From: AC-32 sp963813435
Lineage (GTDB): Bacteria > Actinomycetota > Thermoleophilia > Gaiellales > Gaiellaceae
DNA length: 64,000 nt
Direction of reading: 5' to 3'
Assembly: GCA_963813435.1 (NCBI GenBank)
Contig: CAWEYY010000003.1
Span: forward strand, 744,001-808,000
Shown: piece after piece, positions 16,101-24,048 of the stretch
How the letters are laid out: each line of letters starts with the position of its first letter
Position numbering within the stretch: position 1 is the stretch's first letter
Program-made: the position numbers and the translations under genes
Notes under the pieces: generated by a model
What the model was told of the DNA's origin: nothing
Seen by the model: the letters and a program-made list of their open reading frames with translations, nothing else
Databases searched by the model: none

Positions 16101-16233
16101 TCCAGGGCGGCTTGCCGCGGTTCTGCTCACGCAACCGCTCGAACGTGCCGTGCTGCTCCCACCACGCGAGGACCTCCCGCTCGAGGGCGGGATGGTCCGG
16201 CACACTCGGAAGCGGCGTGAAAACCTGCGCCAT
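13171..16233 (-). CDS. ileS: Isoleucyl-tRNA synthetase with altered signature motifs
   Basis: The 1020-aa class I synthetase charges tRNA-Ile. Length, the editing-domain region, the zinc-type CxxC pairs and the anticodon-binding C-terminus match the IleRS family. The ATP-site motif HxGH is replaced by GVHH (residues 58-61, in NNPMGVHHAWGR), and KMSKS is replaced by EMHRS (608-612, followed by WGN). A GxHH swap is known from some bacterial IleRS enzymes and has been linked to high mupirocin resistance; whether that applies here is inference. The start is ATG 16233. The gene is single, with no second ileS in view, so this is presumably the housekeeping enzyme. A stop-adjacent two-hairpin repeat follows the TGA. 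Confidence 0.95.
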   Translation of the reverse strand: MAQVFTPLPSVPDHPALEREVLAWWEQHGTFERLREQNRGKPPWSFIDGPITANNPMGVHHAWGRALKDVFQRYKAQQGFDLRYQNGFDCQGLWVEVEVEKSLGLNSKHEIEEYGLAEFAARCRERVAEYAGVIAEQSKRLGMWMDWDASYLTFSDTNIEYIWRFLKECQRRDWLYKGHRSTEWCPRCGTSISQHELFAGEYKELEHPSLFVRFPLKGKEDEALVVWTTTPWTLPANVAAAVKPDAEYVLSDRGEWRARELAGDVEVVRSARGEELVGLEYDGPFDGLAAQDGVVHRVIPWDEVALDEGTGIVHIAPGAGGEDFELSRAHGLPVLAPIDEAGVFVSGYGPFEGLATGEAADLIVEALREREILVEAGTIVHRYPTCWRCGTPLVFRVVDDWFISCDEIRQPMLDANADVAWTPPQYGKRMDDWLRNMGDWNISRKRYFGLPLPFYPCSCGKLNVIGSREELEARATGGLEQLQELHRPWIDEVPIRCEACDEEVRRIPEVGDAWLDAGIVPFSTLGWENPERVEHGNATGSAQGLTTADLPDHAYWETWFPADWISEMREQIRLWFYSISFMGVTLAGRFPYRAVLTYEKLLDEHGREMHRSWGNAILADEAFDRMGGDVMRWMFCGQAPAQNLRFGYGPANEIKRRLLTLWNSVGFLVTYANIADWRPAWGPEPSSTQTLDRWLVDRTYQLVAEAEAAYERFWTPALTSAFESYVDDLSNWYIRRSRRRFWNGEPEALATLWWSLVQAMRVVGPVMPFLPEHLWRNLVAGACEGAPESVHLAGWPEAGEPDQLLLEEVAEVRRVVELGRQARAQSGLKLRQPLRRLVVQGADGASAQAAEIAEELSVKEVEFGPVEESELRVKPNLPALGPRLGKELAGVRAALADGEFEELDGGRFRVGDYELGPDEVLVERHGKEGWAVASEEGLTVALDLTLDPELELEGRARDLIHEVNGLRKEQGLELTDRIVLTLPEAQAELLAHEDWIKEETLALEVALDGSSTEPTIVRVS

Positions 16234-16315
16234 GGAGCGATCCTAGCGAGCGGGAACACAGGCTCCTGCTCGCGCGTTTGCACATCCGACTCTTGCGTTA
16301 GAAAGGAAATTCAAC

Positions 16316-16639
16316 ATGGCAGATGCAGTTACCGAGCAGAACTTCGACGACGAGGTCCTCGCGAGCGAGGGGCCTGTGCTCGTCGACTTCTGGGCCGAGT
16401 GGTGCGGGCCGTGCCACGCGATCGCTCCTGTGCTCGACCAGATCGCGGAGGAGCGAAGCGACCTCAAGGTCGTGAAGCTGAACATCGACGAGCAGCCGGC
16501 GGTTGCCCAGCGCTACGGCGTGATGTCGATCCCGACGCTGATCCTGTTCAAGGACGGCGAGCCCGCCGCAGCGGCGGTCGGCGCCATGCCGAAGTCGATG
16601 CTCGAAGAGCGCCTCGGTCTCACCGAGGCCGTCGCGTAG
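16316..16639 (+). CDS. trxA: Thioredoxin
   Basis: The 107-aa thioredoxin fold has the active site WCGPCH (Cys30, Cys33), where His replaces the usual Lys/Arg after the second Cys, DFWAEW before it, and the cis-Pro loop MSIPTLILF. It reduces disulfides in cytosolic proteins and may serve the peroxiredoxin-type proteins elsewhere in the window. ATG 16316 has AAAGGAAA upstream at a normal distance. The 3' end overlaps the convergent tetR gene by 20 bp. Confidence 0.95.
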   Translation: MADAVTEQNFDDEVLASEGPVLVDFWAEWCGPCHAIAPVLDQIAEERSDLKVVKLNIDEQPAVAQRYGVMSIPTLILFKDGEPAAAAVGAMPKSMLEERLGLTEAVA

Positions 16640-17246
16640 CGCCACTCGCCTCGAGCTGACCCAGGCCGCCCTCCAGGAGGAGGCGCGCGCGCTTCAGGTC
16701 GGAGCGCAGCTTCCTCTCCGCACCGGGCCCGTGGCGCCCGGCCAGAGCGTTCGCCCTCGCGGTGCGGAAGTGCTGCCAGTGGACGCCGATCAGCGCGTTG
16801 GCCGCGATCCGAGCGTCGAGCTCCTGCACGCCGAGCTCGTCCCGGATCGTGCCGGCCAGCGCGTCCGTGAAGCGCGCCATCAGCTCGAGCTCCTTCGCCT
16901 GGAGGGCGGGCGACTCGTCGATGATCCTGGCGAAGCGCGCGAAGCCCTCGCTGCAGAGACGGCCGCACCCCGCTGCCTGAACCCGCTCGAGCGCGGCGGG
17001 GACCGACTCGCCCGGCTCGCGGTTGCTAACCGCCTCGACGAGAGCAGCTTCCCGCTCGTCGACCTCGTCGAAAAAAAGGTCCTCTTTCGTCGGGAAGTAG
17101 TTGAAGACCGTCTTCTCCGAGACACCTGCCGCAGCGGCGACCTCGGCGACGGTAACGTGATCGAAGCCGCGCTTCACGAACATTCCCATCGCGGCGTTCG
17201 CGATCAGCTGCCGTGTTTGGAGCTTCTTGGATTCGCGCAAACCCAT
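16620..17246 (-). CDS. TetR family transcriptional regulator
   Basis: The 208-aa protein has an N-terminal HTH typical of TetR: LIANAAMGMFVKRGFDHVTVAEVAAAAGVSEKTVFNYFPTKEDL (HTH around residues 28-50), then an all-helical ligand-binding domain. It is divergent from the MMPL transporter gene, and the 91-bp intergenic region contains a palindrome overlapping the transporter promoter, so it most likely represses that gene and itself. Its own -10 (TACGAT) lies 6 nt before ATG 17246. The inducing ligand is unknown. Confidence 0.9.
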   Translation of the reverse strand: MGLRESKKLQTRQLIANAAMGMFVKRGFDHVTVAEVAAAAGVSEKTVFNYFPTKEDLFFDEVDEREAALVEAVSNREPGESVPAALERVQAAGCGRLCSEGFARFARIIDESPALQAKELELMARFTDALAGTIRDELGVQELDARIAANALIGVHWQHFRTARANALAGRHGPGAERKLRSDLKRARLLLEGGLGQLEASGATRRPR

Positions 17247-17252
17247 GGGGAC

Positions 17253-17258
17253 ATCGTA
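17253..17258 (-). promoter_or_regulatory. -10 hexamer of tetR (leaderless)
   Basis: TACGAT on the minus strand, 6 nt before the ATG at 17246. The palindromic operator at 17269-17300 covers the -35 region of this promoter. Confidence 0.5.
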
Positions 17259-17268
17259 CCCACGATTG

Positions 17269-17300
17269 TTACATTTGCAGAAATATTTCAGTGTCTGTAA
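17269..17300. promoter_or_regulatory. Putative TetR operator overlapping the MMPL promoter
   Basis: A 32-bp imperfect palindrome: TTACA at one end, TGTAA at the other, and a perfect central GAAATATTTC. It is the most AT-rich spot nearby. A sigma70-like promoter for the MMPL gene lies within it (TTTGCA at 17274-17279, 16-nt spacer, TGTAAG at 17296-17301), so repressor binding would block polymerase. Confidence 0.65.
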
Positions 17301-17337
17301 GATCGCGCGCTGATCACGCCCAGGGAAAGGAGATCGC

Positions 17338-19473
17338 TTGCTCGCTCGACTCGCTCACGTCGTAATCCGCCACCGATTCATCGTCATCGGCGCCTGGCTC
17401 GTCCTCACGATCTTCGGCGCCTACGCCGCCGGCCAGGTCTCGAAGCGCTGGTTCCAGAGCTTCTCGATCCCGGGCGCGTCCGCCTACGAGACGAACCAGC
17501 GGACGCTGAAGGCCTACGGCGTCGGCGTGCGGCCACCGAATGTGGTCGTCTTCAAGACCGACGGCGACGCAACGAAGAGCGAGGCGATCCGCGCGGCAAC
17601 CGAGCGCGTGAAGAAGGTCAACCCGGGCGCGCTCACGAGCTCGTACTTCTCCACGGGCAGCGATGCGTTCGTCTCGAGCGACCGGCACACCACTTTCATG
17701 GAGGTCTACCCGCCCGGCCTGGCGACGTTCGACACCAAGAGCGGCGCCGTCGAGACCGAGAAGGCCGCAACCAGCGGGCTGCCAAGCGGGACCACGGTCC
17801 ACGTCACCGGCCACGACCCGCTCGAGGAAGCGAGCCAGCACGGCGACGGCGGGGGGCCGAGTGTCCTGCTCGAGGCTGTCGTCGGCGGACTCGGCGCGCT
17901 CGTGATCCTGCTGTTCGTCTTCGGCACCGTCCCCGCGGTGCTGATGCCGATCGCCGTCGCGGTCGCGGCGATCCTGAACACGTTCACGCTGGTCTGGGGC
18001 CTGACCTACATCACCGACGTCTCGATCATCGTCCAGTTCCTGATCGCGCTCGTCGGGCTCGGAGTCGCGATCGACTACGCGCTCCTGATGATCTTCCGCT
18101 TCCGCGACGAGCTGCGCGAGGGCGAGGACGTCGAGACCGCGCTCGTCGAGACGATGACCCACGCGGGGCGGTCGGTGATCGTGTCCGGCTCGACCGTCGC
18201 CGTCGGCCTGCTCTCGCTGGTCGTGCTGCCACTGCCGTTCATCCGCTCGATGGGCATCGGCGGGATGCTGATCCCGATCGTCTCGGTGACCGCGGCGATC
18301 ACGCTCCTGCCCGCGATGCTGGCCGTGCTCGGCGCGCGCATCAACAGCTGGCGCGTACTGCCGAAGCGCCTCGTCGACCGCGGCCATCCCGAGGACGGCT
18401 TCTGGGGTCGCTGGTCGCGCTTCGTGCTCCGGCGCCCGTGGGCCGTCGCCATCGCCGGGCTGACGATCGTCGGCGTCCTGGCCGGGCTCGGAACTCAGCT
18501 CACGCCGAACGAGTCGCAGCTGAAGAACTTTCCCGGTAGCGGCGATGCGATCGCCGGCCGAAGCGCGCTGCAGTCGGCCCGGATCAGCCCGGGCGTGATG
18601 AAGCCGTTCAACATCCTGGTCGAGCGCGGCGGTGACGCCAAGGCAATCGCCGCGAAGGTCCGGACGGTGCCCGGGATCGCGGGAGCCGTCGCGCCCGCCG
18701 ACTGGCAGCGCGGGGACACGTCTCTCGTCCAGGCCTTCCCGTCGATCGACGGCGCGGCGCCCGGGATCCAGGGCGTGATCAACCGTCTGAACGGCCAGAT
18801 CGCAGGCACCTCGGCCTCCGTCGGCGGCGTCCCCGCGGTCGACCGCGACTTCGTGCACGCCATCTACGGCAAGTTCCCGTACGTGCTCGCGTTCGTGCTG
18901 ATACTGACCCTTATTCTGCTCGCGCGGGCGTTCCGCTCGATCGTGCTCCCCATCAAGGCCGTACTGCTCAACCTCGCCTCGCTGGCCGCGGCGTTCGGAA
19001 TCGTGGTGTTCATCTTCCAGGAGGGCCATGGCTCGTCGCTCTGGAACATCACCGCGACGCAGGCGGTCCCAGCCTGGATCCCGCTGATGATCTTCGCCTT
19101 CCTGTTCGGGCTCTCGATGGACTACGAGGTCTTCATGCTCTCGCGCATGCGCGAGGCCTACGACGAGACCGGGTCGACGGACGAGGCGATCATGCTCGGC
19201 CTCGCCCGCACCGGGAAGCTGGTGACGAGCGCGGCGCTGATCCTCATGTTCGCCTTCCTCGTGCTCTCGTCGAGCCCGGGCTATGAGATCAAGCTGTTCG
19301 CGATCGGGCTCGCGGCCGGGATCATCCTCGACGCGACCGTGATCCGCGTGATGCTGGTGCCGTCGCTGATGAAGCTGCTCGGCGAGGCTAACTGGTGGAT
19401 GCCGCAATGGACGCGCTCGGTGCTCTTCATCCCCAAGCGCGAGAAGGCCGAGGCCGCGACGGAGAACGTCTAG
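17338..19473 (+). CDS. MMPL family RND transporter
   Basis: The 711-aa RND-type membrane protein has one TM helix, an extracytoplasmic domain, a five-helix block, then a second copy of this layout. Family landmarks include GLGVAIDYALLMIFRFRDEL in the first half and GLSMDYEVFMLSRMREAY in the second, both with the Asp-Tyr pair used for proton relay. Actinobacterial MMPL proteins export lipids or drugs; the divergent TetR gene suggests inducible efflux. The start is TTG 17338 with AAAGGAG upstream. The TAG overlaps the convergent NUDIX stop in a CTAG. Confidence 0.92.
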   Translation: MLARLAHVVIRHRFIVIGAWLVLTIFGAYAAGQVSKRWFQSFSIPGASAYETNQRTLKAYGVGVRPPNVVVFKTDGDATKSEAIRAATERVKKVNPGALTSSYFSTGSDAFVSSDRHTTFMEVYPPGLATFDTKSGAVETEKAATSGLPSGTTVHVTGHDPLEEASQHGDGGGPSVLLEAVVGGLGALVILLFVFGTVPAVLMPIAVAVAAILNTFTLVWGLTYITDVSIIVQFLIALVGLGVAIDYALLMIFRFRDELREGEDVETALVETMTHAGRSVIVSGSTVAVGLLSLVVLPLPFIRSMGIGGMLIPIVSVTAAITLLPAMLAVLGARINSWRVLPKRLVDRGHPEDGFWGRWSRFVLRRPWAVAIAGLTIVGVLAGLGTQLTPNESQLKNFPGSGDAIAGRSALQSARISPGVMKPFNILVERGGDAKAIAAKVRTVPGIAGAVAPADWQRGDTSLVQAFPSIDGAAPGIQGVINRLNGQIAGTSASVGGVPAVDRDFVHAIYGKFPYVLAFVLILTLILLARAFRSIVLPIKAVLLNLASLAAAFGIVVFIFQEGHGSSLWNITATQAVPAWIPLMIFAFLFGLSMDYEVFMLSRMREAYDETGSTDEAIMLGLARTGKLVTSAALILMFAFLVLSSSPGYEIKLFAIGLAAGIILDATVIRVMLVPSLMKLLGEANWWMPQWTRSVLFIPKREKAEAATENV

Positions 19474-19979
19474 AGGCTTCGCCAGGCCGCGAGCACCTGC
19501 GGCACGTTGTCGAACGCGAGCTCGTCGGGCTCCGGGAGCTCGGCGGGCTCGAACCACGCGAGCTCTGAGACGTCGTCCGCCGCCTGCGCCTCTCCTCCGA
19601 CGACGCGCGCAGTCCAGTAGAGGTTCAGCGTCGCGTCCGCGGTCGAGTCACCTCCGTAGCGGTCCATCCAAACGCCGAGGAACTCGAGCGGCTCGACCTC
19701 GAGGCCCGTCTCCTCGCGCAGCTCGCGGCACAGCCCGTCCAGCGGATGCTCGCCCTCCTCGAGGAAGCCGCCGGGGATGTCCCAGTAGCCCTGGTACGGA
19801 TCGAACGCCCGGCGCGCGAGCAGCACGCGGCCCTCGTCGTCGACGACGAGAGCGCCCGCGGTCGCCTTGGAGCTCGCGTAGCACACAAAGCCGCAGTTCT
19901 CACAGGACATCCTCGAGGCGTCCCCGCGCAGCTCCTCCCGGCAGCGCGGACACCATCGCCATCCCGCGAGCTCGCCCAC
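19470..19979 (-). CDS. NUDIX hydrolase with N-terminal zinc ribbon
   Basis: The 169-aa protein has a zinc ribbon (Cys 10, 13, 26, 29) followed by a NUDIX domain with the complete box from Gly70 to Leu93 (GGFLEEGEHPL...RELREETGL). The DIPGG before the box and WTARVVGGEA after it are typical. This arrangement is close to NudC-like and ADP-ribose-type pyrophosphatases, but the NudC SQPWPFPxS motif is absent, so NAD decapping should not be assumed. GTG 19979 is 6 nt after a TATTGT -10 hexamer. Confidence 0.88.
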   Translation of the reverse strand: MGELAGWRWCPRCREELRGDASRMSCENCGFVCYASSKATAGALVVDDEGRVLLARRAFDPYQGYWDIPGGFLEEGEHPLDGLCRELREETGLEVEPLEFLGVWMDRYGGDSTADATLNLYWTARVVGGEAQAADDVSELAWFEPAELPEPDELAFDNVPQVLAAWRSL

Positions 19980-19985
19980 GACGCA

Positions 19986-19991
19986 ACAATA
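19986..19991 (-). promoter_or_regulatory. -10 hexamer of the NUDIX gene (leaderless)
   Basis: TATTGT on the minus strand, exactly 6 nt before GTG 19979. The divergent gene starts at 20003, so its promoter must overlap this one. Confidence 0.45.
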
Positions 19992-20002
19992 GAAGCCGAC
20001 CG

Positions 20003-20386
20003 ATGCCGAAGTTCGTCCCCGCCACCATCACAGAGCTCTCGCGCGTCGCGCTGCTCTCGGGCCTTTCCGGCGAGAAGCTGACCGAGATCGCGCGGCGGAT
20101 GGACCGCGAGGAGGTCCCGCCCGGACGGCAGGTCGTGCGCGAGGGCGACCCCGGCGAGCGCTTCTACGTCGTGCTCTCCGGCCTGTTCGCCGTCAGCCAG
20201 GCGGAGCTCGGGCCACGGCGTGTGCTCCGGCCGGGCGACTACTTCGGCGAGGTCGCGCTGGCGATGAGCATCCCGCGGACGGCCTCCGTGCGCGCGCTCA
20301 CGCCGGCCGTCGTGGCGAGCTGCGACCGCGAGACGTTCGACGAGCTCCTGCGGCCGCTGTTCGCGGACGATCAGCCGACGGCGTAG
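20003..20386 (+). CDS. Stand-alone cyclic nucleotide-binding domain protein
   Basis: The 127-aa protein is a single CNBD: LSGLSGEKLTEIARRMDREEVPPG, REGDPGERFYVVLSGLFAV and the phosphate-binding cassette PGDYFGEVALAMSIPRTASVRAL, with the Gly-Glu and Arg residues that contact the cyclic phosphate. There is no DNA-binding or kinase domain, so it acts as a sensor subunit or a cAMP buffer. Two class III cyclases in the window are possible sources of the ligand; that link is inference. The 3' end overlaps the convergent lipoprotein gene by 16 bp. Confidence 0.88.
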   Translation: MPKFVPATITELSRVALLSGLSGEKLTEIARRMDREEVPPGRQVVREGDPGERFYVVLSGLFAVSQAELGPRRVLRPGDYFGEVALAMSIPRTASVRALTPAVVASCDRETFDELLRPLFADDQPTA

Positions 20387-22233
20387 ACGGCGTTCGTCCC
20401 GCCACCGAGGACGAGCACGCGCCCGAGCTGGCTCACCGCGGCGGGATCGGCGAGGGCGACTGGGAGCGACCCCGCGATGACGACGGTCCCTGCGGTCGGG
20501 TCGATCGCGAGCATCCGCCGCGAGCCGCCGCCCACGAGCAGCAGCCGGGAGCCGAGGCGCGAGAGCGCGACGTGCGCGAGCGGCCAGGGAAGCGTCGCGA
20601 CCTGTCGGACCGAGCCGGCCGTCGGGTCGACCTCGTAGACGGCACGTGAGAGCCCTGAGGTCATGACCCCGCCGGCGACGTAGAGCTTCCCGCCGGCCGC
20701 AGCGACGCCCGCGTACCGCAGACCGACGGGAAGCCGCGCGACGACTACCGGCGCACGACCTGGCCGGAAGCGCAACACGGCTGTCGCGTAGCGGCTGCCC
20801 GTGTATCCGCCGGCGAGATACGCGGTTCGGCCGACGGCCGCGGCGCCGAGGTCAGAGAGCGGCTCGCCGAGGCTACCCGCGCGCGTCGCCGCGCCTGTCG
20901 ACGCGTTAACGCGGACGACGGCGTCGCTCGAGACGGTCTGGCCGCCGCCGAAGATGTACGCGCTCGATCCCACGAGCACGGCCGCCGCGTCGTGGGTCGC
21001 GACCGGAAGACGCGCGACCTCACGAAGCCGCGCCGGGTTCCCGAGGAGCACCTGGTCCGAGGACGACCCGCCGACGAGGCCGCCGGCCGCGAGCACCCGC
21101 CCGTCCGGGAGCGCAACGGCGGCCAGGCGTGACACAGGCTGCGGCAGCGAACCGATGCGCCGCACGCGCAGCGCGTGCTGAACTGGCCTCCGGACTCTCG
21201 CCGGCACGAGGTCGGTCGCGGGAAGCAGGTCGATCCCGTCAGGCTTGTCGAGGAACCCGGCCGCGCGTCCGGCGACGCCCGTGTGGCCGTACTGCCACAC
21301 GATCCGCTTCGTCCGTGGGTCGATCACGATCACGCGGTGGTTGTAGTCGTCGTTCGCGGCGATCAGGCCGTTCGGCCAGCGCACGGCGAGTGACGGCTTC
21401 GCCAGGCGGTCGGGCCCGCTCGCGGCGCCGAACGACCACGTGACCGCGCCGCGACGGTTCACGATCACGATCTTTCCCGGGGTGGTGAAGCTCGCGACGA
21501 GCACCTGGCCGTCCGGGAGCAGCTGCGCGTCCGACGGGTAGGCGACGGGAGAGCGGATCGACCAGAGGAGGTTCCCCGACGGCCCGAGCCGGTCGATCCA
21601 GCCGCCGATCTCGGTGACGAGCAGGCCGCCGTCCGGAAGCGGCGTGTCGCCGTTCGGGCTCGCGAAGCCGCGCGGCGGGTCGTGGACGCAGCTGCCGCCG
21701 ATCACGCGGACGACCTGCCGGGCGCTGTTCAGCTGGACGATCCGGCAGTTCTGGATGTCCGCGACGGTCGTGATCCCCGACTTCAGGCGATACGCGTCGT
21801 CGGGTGTGTTGAGGTAGCCAGGGCTCGACCCCGCGACGCCGGCGTGACCGTAGGTCCAGACCCGGCGCTGCGACTTGAGCGAGAGCTCGACGAGCGTGTC
21901 GTTGAACTCCTCGTTGGTGATGACCGAGCCGTAGCCGGGCGTGAAGAACGCGTCGTCTGGGCCGCGGAGCGTGTCGTTCTGCCAGACGATCTTCTTCGCC
22001 GGCGAGACGATCAGCGCCCGGTTGTTGTTGCGATCGGCGATCAGGACGTAGCCCGGGACGATTCCGGAATGGACACGCGGCAACCCCAGCGGGGACACCC
22101 GGAGCGAGCGCGTTCGGCTCGCGCGCTGGCGCTGCGCGGGCGCCCTGCGCGTCGTGGTCGTCGTCGCACTCGGATGGCTCGAGCAGCCGGCCGCGAGGAG
22201 GGCCAGGGCGACCCCGCCCAGGACCCTACGCAT
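20371..22233 (-). CDS. Beta-propeller lipoprotein (NHL/PQQ-like plus Kelch-like repeats)
   Basis: The true start is ATG 22233, giving a 620-aa protein with a lipoprotein signal (VLGGVALALLAAGCSS; lipidated Cys17). The first half has propeller blades such as VLIADRNNNRALIV, IVWQNDTLRGPDDAFF and the repeated RIVWQYGHTGVAG. The second half has Kelch-type blades (YIFGGGQTV, AYLAGGYTG, LYVAGGVMTS, LLLVGGGS). The start overlaps the stop of the ferric-reductase-like gene by 8 bp, indicating translational coupling. It is exported and membrane-anchored; an electron-transfer or binding role with the upstream genes is inferred only from context. Confidence 0.8.
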   Translation of the reverse strand: MRRVLGGVALALLAAGCSSHPSATTTTTRRAPAQRQRASRTRSLRVSPLGLPRVHSGIVPGYVLIADRNNNRALIVSPAKKIVWQNDTLRGPDDAFFTPGYGSVITNEEFNDTLVELSLKSQRRVWTYGHAGVAGSSPGYLNTPDDAYRLKSGITTVADIQNCRIVQLNSARQVVRVIGGSCVHDPPRGFASPNGDTPLPDGGLLVTEIGGWIDRLGPSGNLLWSIRSPVAYPSDAQLLPDGQVLVASFTTPGKIVIVNRRGAVTWSFGAASGPDRLAKPSLAVRWPNGLIAANDDYNHRVIVIDPRTKRIVWQYGHTGVAGRAAGFLDKPDGIDLLPATDLVPARVRRPVQHALRVRRIGSLPQPVSRLAAVALPDGRVLAAGGLVGGSSSDQVLLGNPARLREVARLPVATHDAAAVLVGSSAYIFGGGQTVSSDAVVRVNASTGAATRAGSLGEPLSDLGAAAVGRTAYLAGGYTGSRYATAVLRFRPGRAPVVVARLPVGLRYAGVAAAGGKLYVAGGVMTSGLSRAVYEVDPTAGSVRQVATLPWPLAHVALSRLGSRLLLVGGGSRRMLAIDPTAGTVVIAGSLPVALADPAAVSQLGRVLVLGGGTNAVYAVG

Positions 22234-23200
22234 GCACCACGAGGCGGCCCTCGAACGTGTCCCCGGCCAGGAGGTGCCAGTTCGCGTCGACGAATCTGCG
22301 CGTGCCGTCGACGGCTCGACAGCGCGCATGGAAGCCGAACAGCTGGACGCTCGTGACCCGTCCTTTGCAAACGAGGCCGCTGGGGAGGTACTCGAGCTGG
22401 AACGAGGTGGCCTCGAGCCGGTCCGGCTCGGTCAGCAGGTCGGCTCGGATCACTGCCCGCTGCGTGCCGCGAGCGGTCGCGGTGGCCGAGACGAGCGCGC
22501 GGGTCACGCCGTCGTCCCGCGCGAGCTTCCCGGCCATCGGGGCCTGGAACGCGCTGGCGTTCCACGGCTTCGGCGAGAAGCGCAGCGGGCCGGTCGCCGC
22601 GAAGACGACCATCACCACGCCAGCGACCGCGACCGTGACGGCCGTGCGCCCCACCCGAACCGGAACAGCGATGCGCCCGAGCACGCGCCAGACGCCTGCG
22701 GCAAGAACCGCGGCGACCGACGCGGCGAAGACCGCGAGCAGCCACGGCGTGCTGCGGTCGGTCCCGCTGCCAAGCCCGTGGAGCGTCGCTGCGCCCCAGA
22801 TCGCGAGGTTGAGGTAATGGGCGCGGCGCCAGAACGTGTACGGCAGTCGTTCCCGATAGCGGTTCGTGATCGCCAGCGCGAGCAGCAGCTCGGCGGCCAC
22901 GATCCCAAGTGCGGTGAAGAGCGGTCGATAACTCGCGACGAACGGAATCGTGATCGCCGAGAGCGAGAAAGGGAGATACGCGTCAATCGCGATCGCGACG
23001 ACGTGGACCGCGATGAACGTCCCGACGAGCAATCCGCCGAACCGGTGCACGTCCTCCAACGCGAAGCGCGGCCAGCGCCGCAGCCGCGCACGCCCGGCCA
23101 GCGTCATGCCGAGGACGACGACGATCGTCAGCAACAGGTACGCGGCGATGCCTGCGGCGCGGGCGGCGTACCAGTCGACCGGGTTCGTCGTCAGGTGCAA
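22226..23200 (-). CDS. Ferric-reductase-like transmembrane protein
   Basis: The frame opens further upstream inside apbE, but the sequence becomes sensible only at TTG 23200, which overlaps the apbE stop; that gives 324 aa. The N-terminal ~200 residues contain five to six helices with His residues in the usual heme-ligand spacing (VHRFGGLLVGTFIAVHVVAI and RRAHYLNLAIWGAATLHGLGS), the FRD/MsrQ-like pattern. A sixth helix is followed by an exported ~110-residue beta-rich domain with one Cys pair (VCKGR, HARC). It probably moves electrons across the membrane together with the ApbE product. Confidence 0.78.
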   Translation of the reverse strand: MHLTTNPVDWYAARAAGIAAYLLLTIVVVLGMTLAGRARLRRWPRFALEDVHRFGGLLVGTFIAVHVVAIAIDAYLPFSLSAITIPFVASYRPLFTALGIVAAELLLALAITNRYRERLPYTFWRRAHYLNLAIWGAATLHGLGSGTDRSTPWLLAVFAASVAAVLAAGVWRVLGRIAVPVRVGRTAVTVAVAGVVMVVFAATGPLRFSPKPWNASAFQAPMAGKLARDDGVTRALVSATATARGTQRAVIRADLLTEPDRLEATSFQLEYLPSGLVCKGRVTSVQLFGFHARCRAVDGTRRFVDANWHLLAGDTFEGRLVVHA

Positions 23201-24048
23201 GCAGGCTCGCGTGACTCGAGGCTGGCGCGCCAGCTGAGGTTCTCGTGCGGCTCGCGCCCGGCGGCGAGGAACCGGCCGGGAAGACCGCGCTCGTCGAGCC
23301 AGCCCGGCCCGTCCTCGCCGAGCAGGAAGGCCGCCTTCGCGGCAACGTCGGCCACGAGGCAGCTCGTGCCGCAGACCGTCACCTCGTCCCACGGGCTCTT
23401 CGAAGGACGGCCGGTGGTGGGATCGATCAGGTGGTGCTGCTCCTCGCCGCCGCGAAGCCAGCGGCGCTTGGTCTTGCCGCTCGTGGCGAGCCCGCCCGAG
23501 ACGAGTCGCACGGCAGCGCCGTCAGGAAGGGCGACGTCGACCTCGCCGCGTGTGGCCAGGTCGCCACCGGCCGAGACGAATCCCTCTCCTGAGAGGAGCT
23601 TGAGCGCGTCGTCGACCGCACTCGCCTTGACCACGCCGTTCAGATCCAGCCGGACGCCGCGCCGCAGAAGTACGACGCGGCCAAGGAGGGCGACTCCGTC
23701 GGGCCGCGCGGGAAGGGCCCGGCCGGCGGCGCAGGACGACGCGGTGACATCGGGGAAGTCGCGGTCGTAGCCCGCGGCCTCGATCGCCACGCCGAGCGTG
23801 GGGTCGACGAGCCGCTCGGTGATCTCGGAGGCCCACAGCGCCTGCCCGAGCATCCGCGCGAAGAGCGGCGAGACGACGGTCGCCCCGCGGACCTGGTTGA
23901 CGCGCCGGAGCTCGCTCTCCTCCCGAAACCGGCTGAAGACCCGGTCGCGCTCCTCGAACAGCGCCCGGATCCGGGAAAGCTCCTCCGGCGAGGCGCCTGC
24001 GACGACGACCTCGCAGCCCATTGCGCCAAAGGAGGCGACCGTGCTCAT
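23191..24048 (-). CDS. apbE: FAD:protein FMN transferase
   Basis: The 285-aa ApbE-family enzyme transfers FMN from FAD onto Thr or Ser of exported proteins. Family blocks are visible: GAMGCEVVV, DLNGVVKASAVD at 135-146 (usually DLGGIAKGYAVD, with the Lys kept), SAGGDLA at 159-165, HHLIDPTTGRP at 205-215 and the C-terminal TSCLVADVAAKAAFLLG. It is at the short end for the family. The ATG overlaps the stop of the upstream small gene (ATGA), and the 3' end overlaps the ferric-reductase-like gene. No FMN-binding (FMN_bind) acceptor domain is obvious in the operon. Confidence 0.9.
   Translation of the reverse strand: MSTVASFGAMGCEVVVAGASPEELSRIRALFEERDRVFSRFREESELRRVNQVRGATVVSPLFARMLGQALWASEITERLVDPTLGVAIEAAGYDRDFPDVTASSCAAGRALPARPDGVALLGRVVLLRRGVRLDLNGVVKASAVDDALKLLSGEGFVSAGGDLATRGEVDVALPDGAAVRLVSGGLATSGKTKRRWLRGGEEQHHLIDPTTGRPSKSPWDEVTVCGTSCLVADVAAKAAFLLGEDGPGWLDERGLPGRFLAAGREPHENLSWRASLESREPACT

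Noticed and set aside
17314..19557. 747-codon minus-strand frame opposite the MMPL gene
   Set aside because: Asp/Arg/Glu/His-rich composition with no hydrophobic pattern; it is the complement of codon-biased MMPL sequence.
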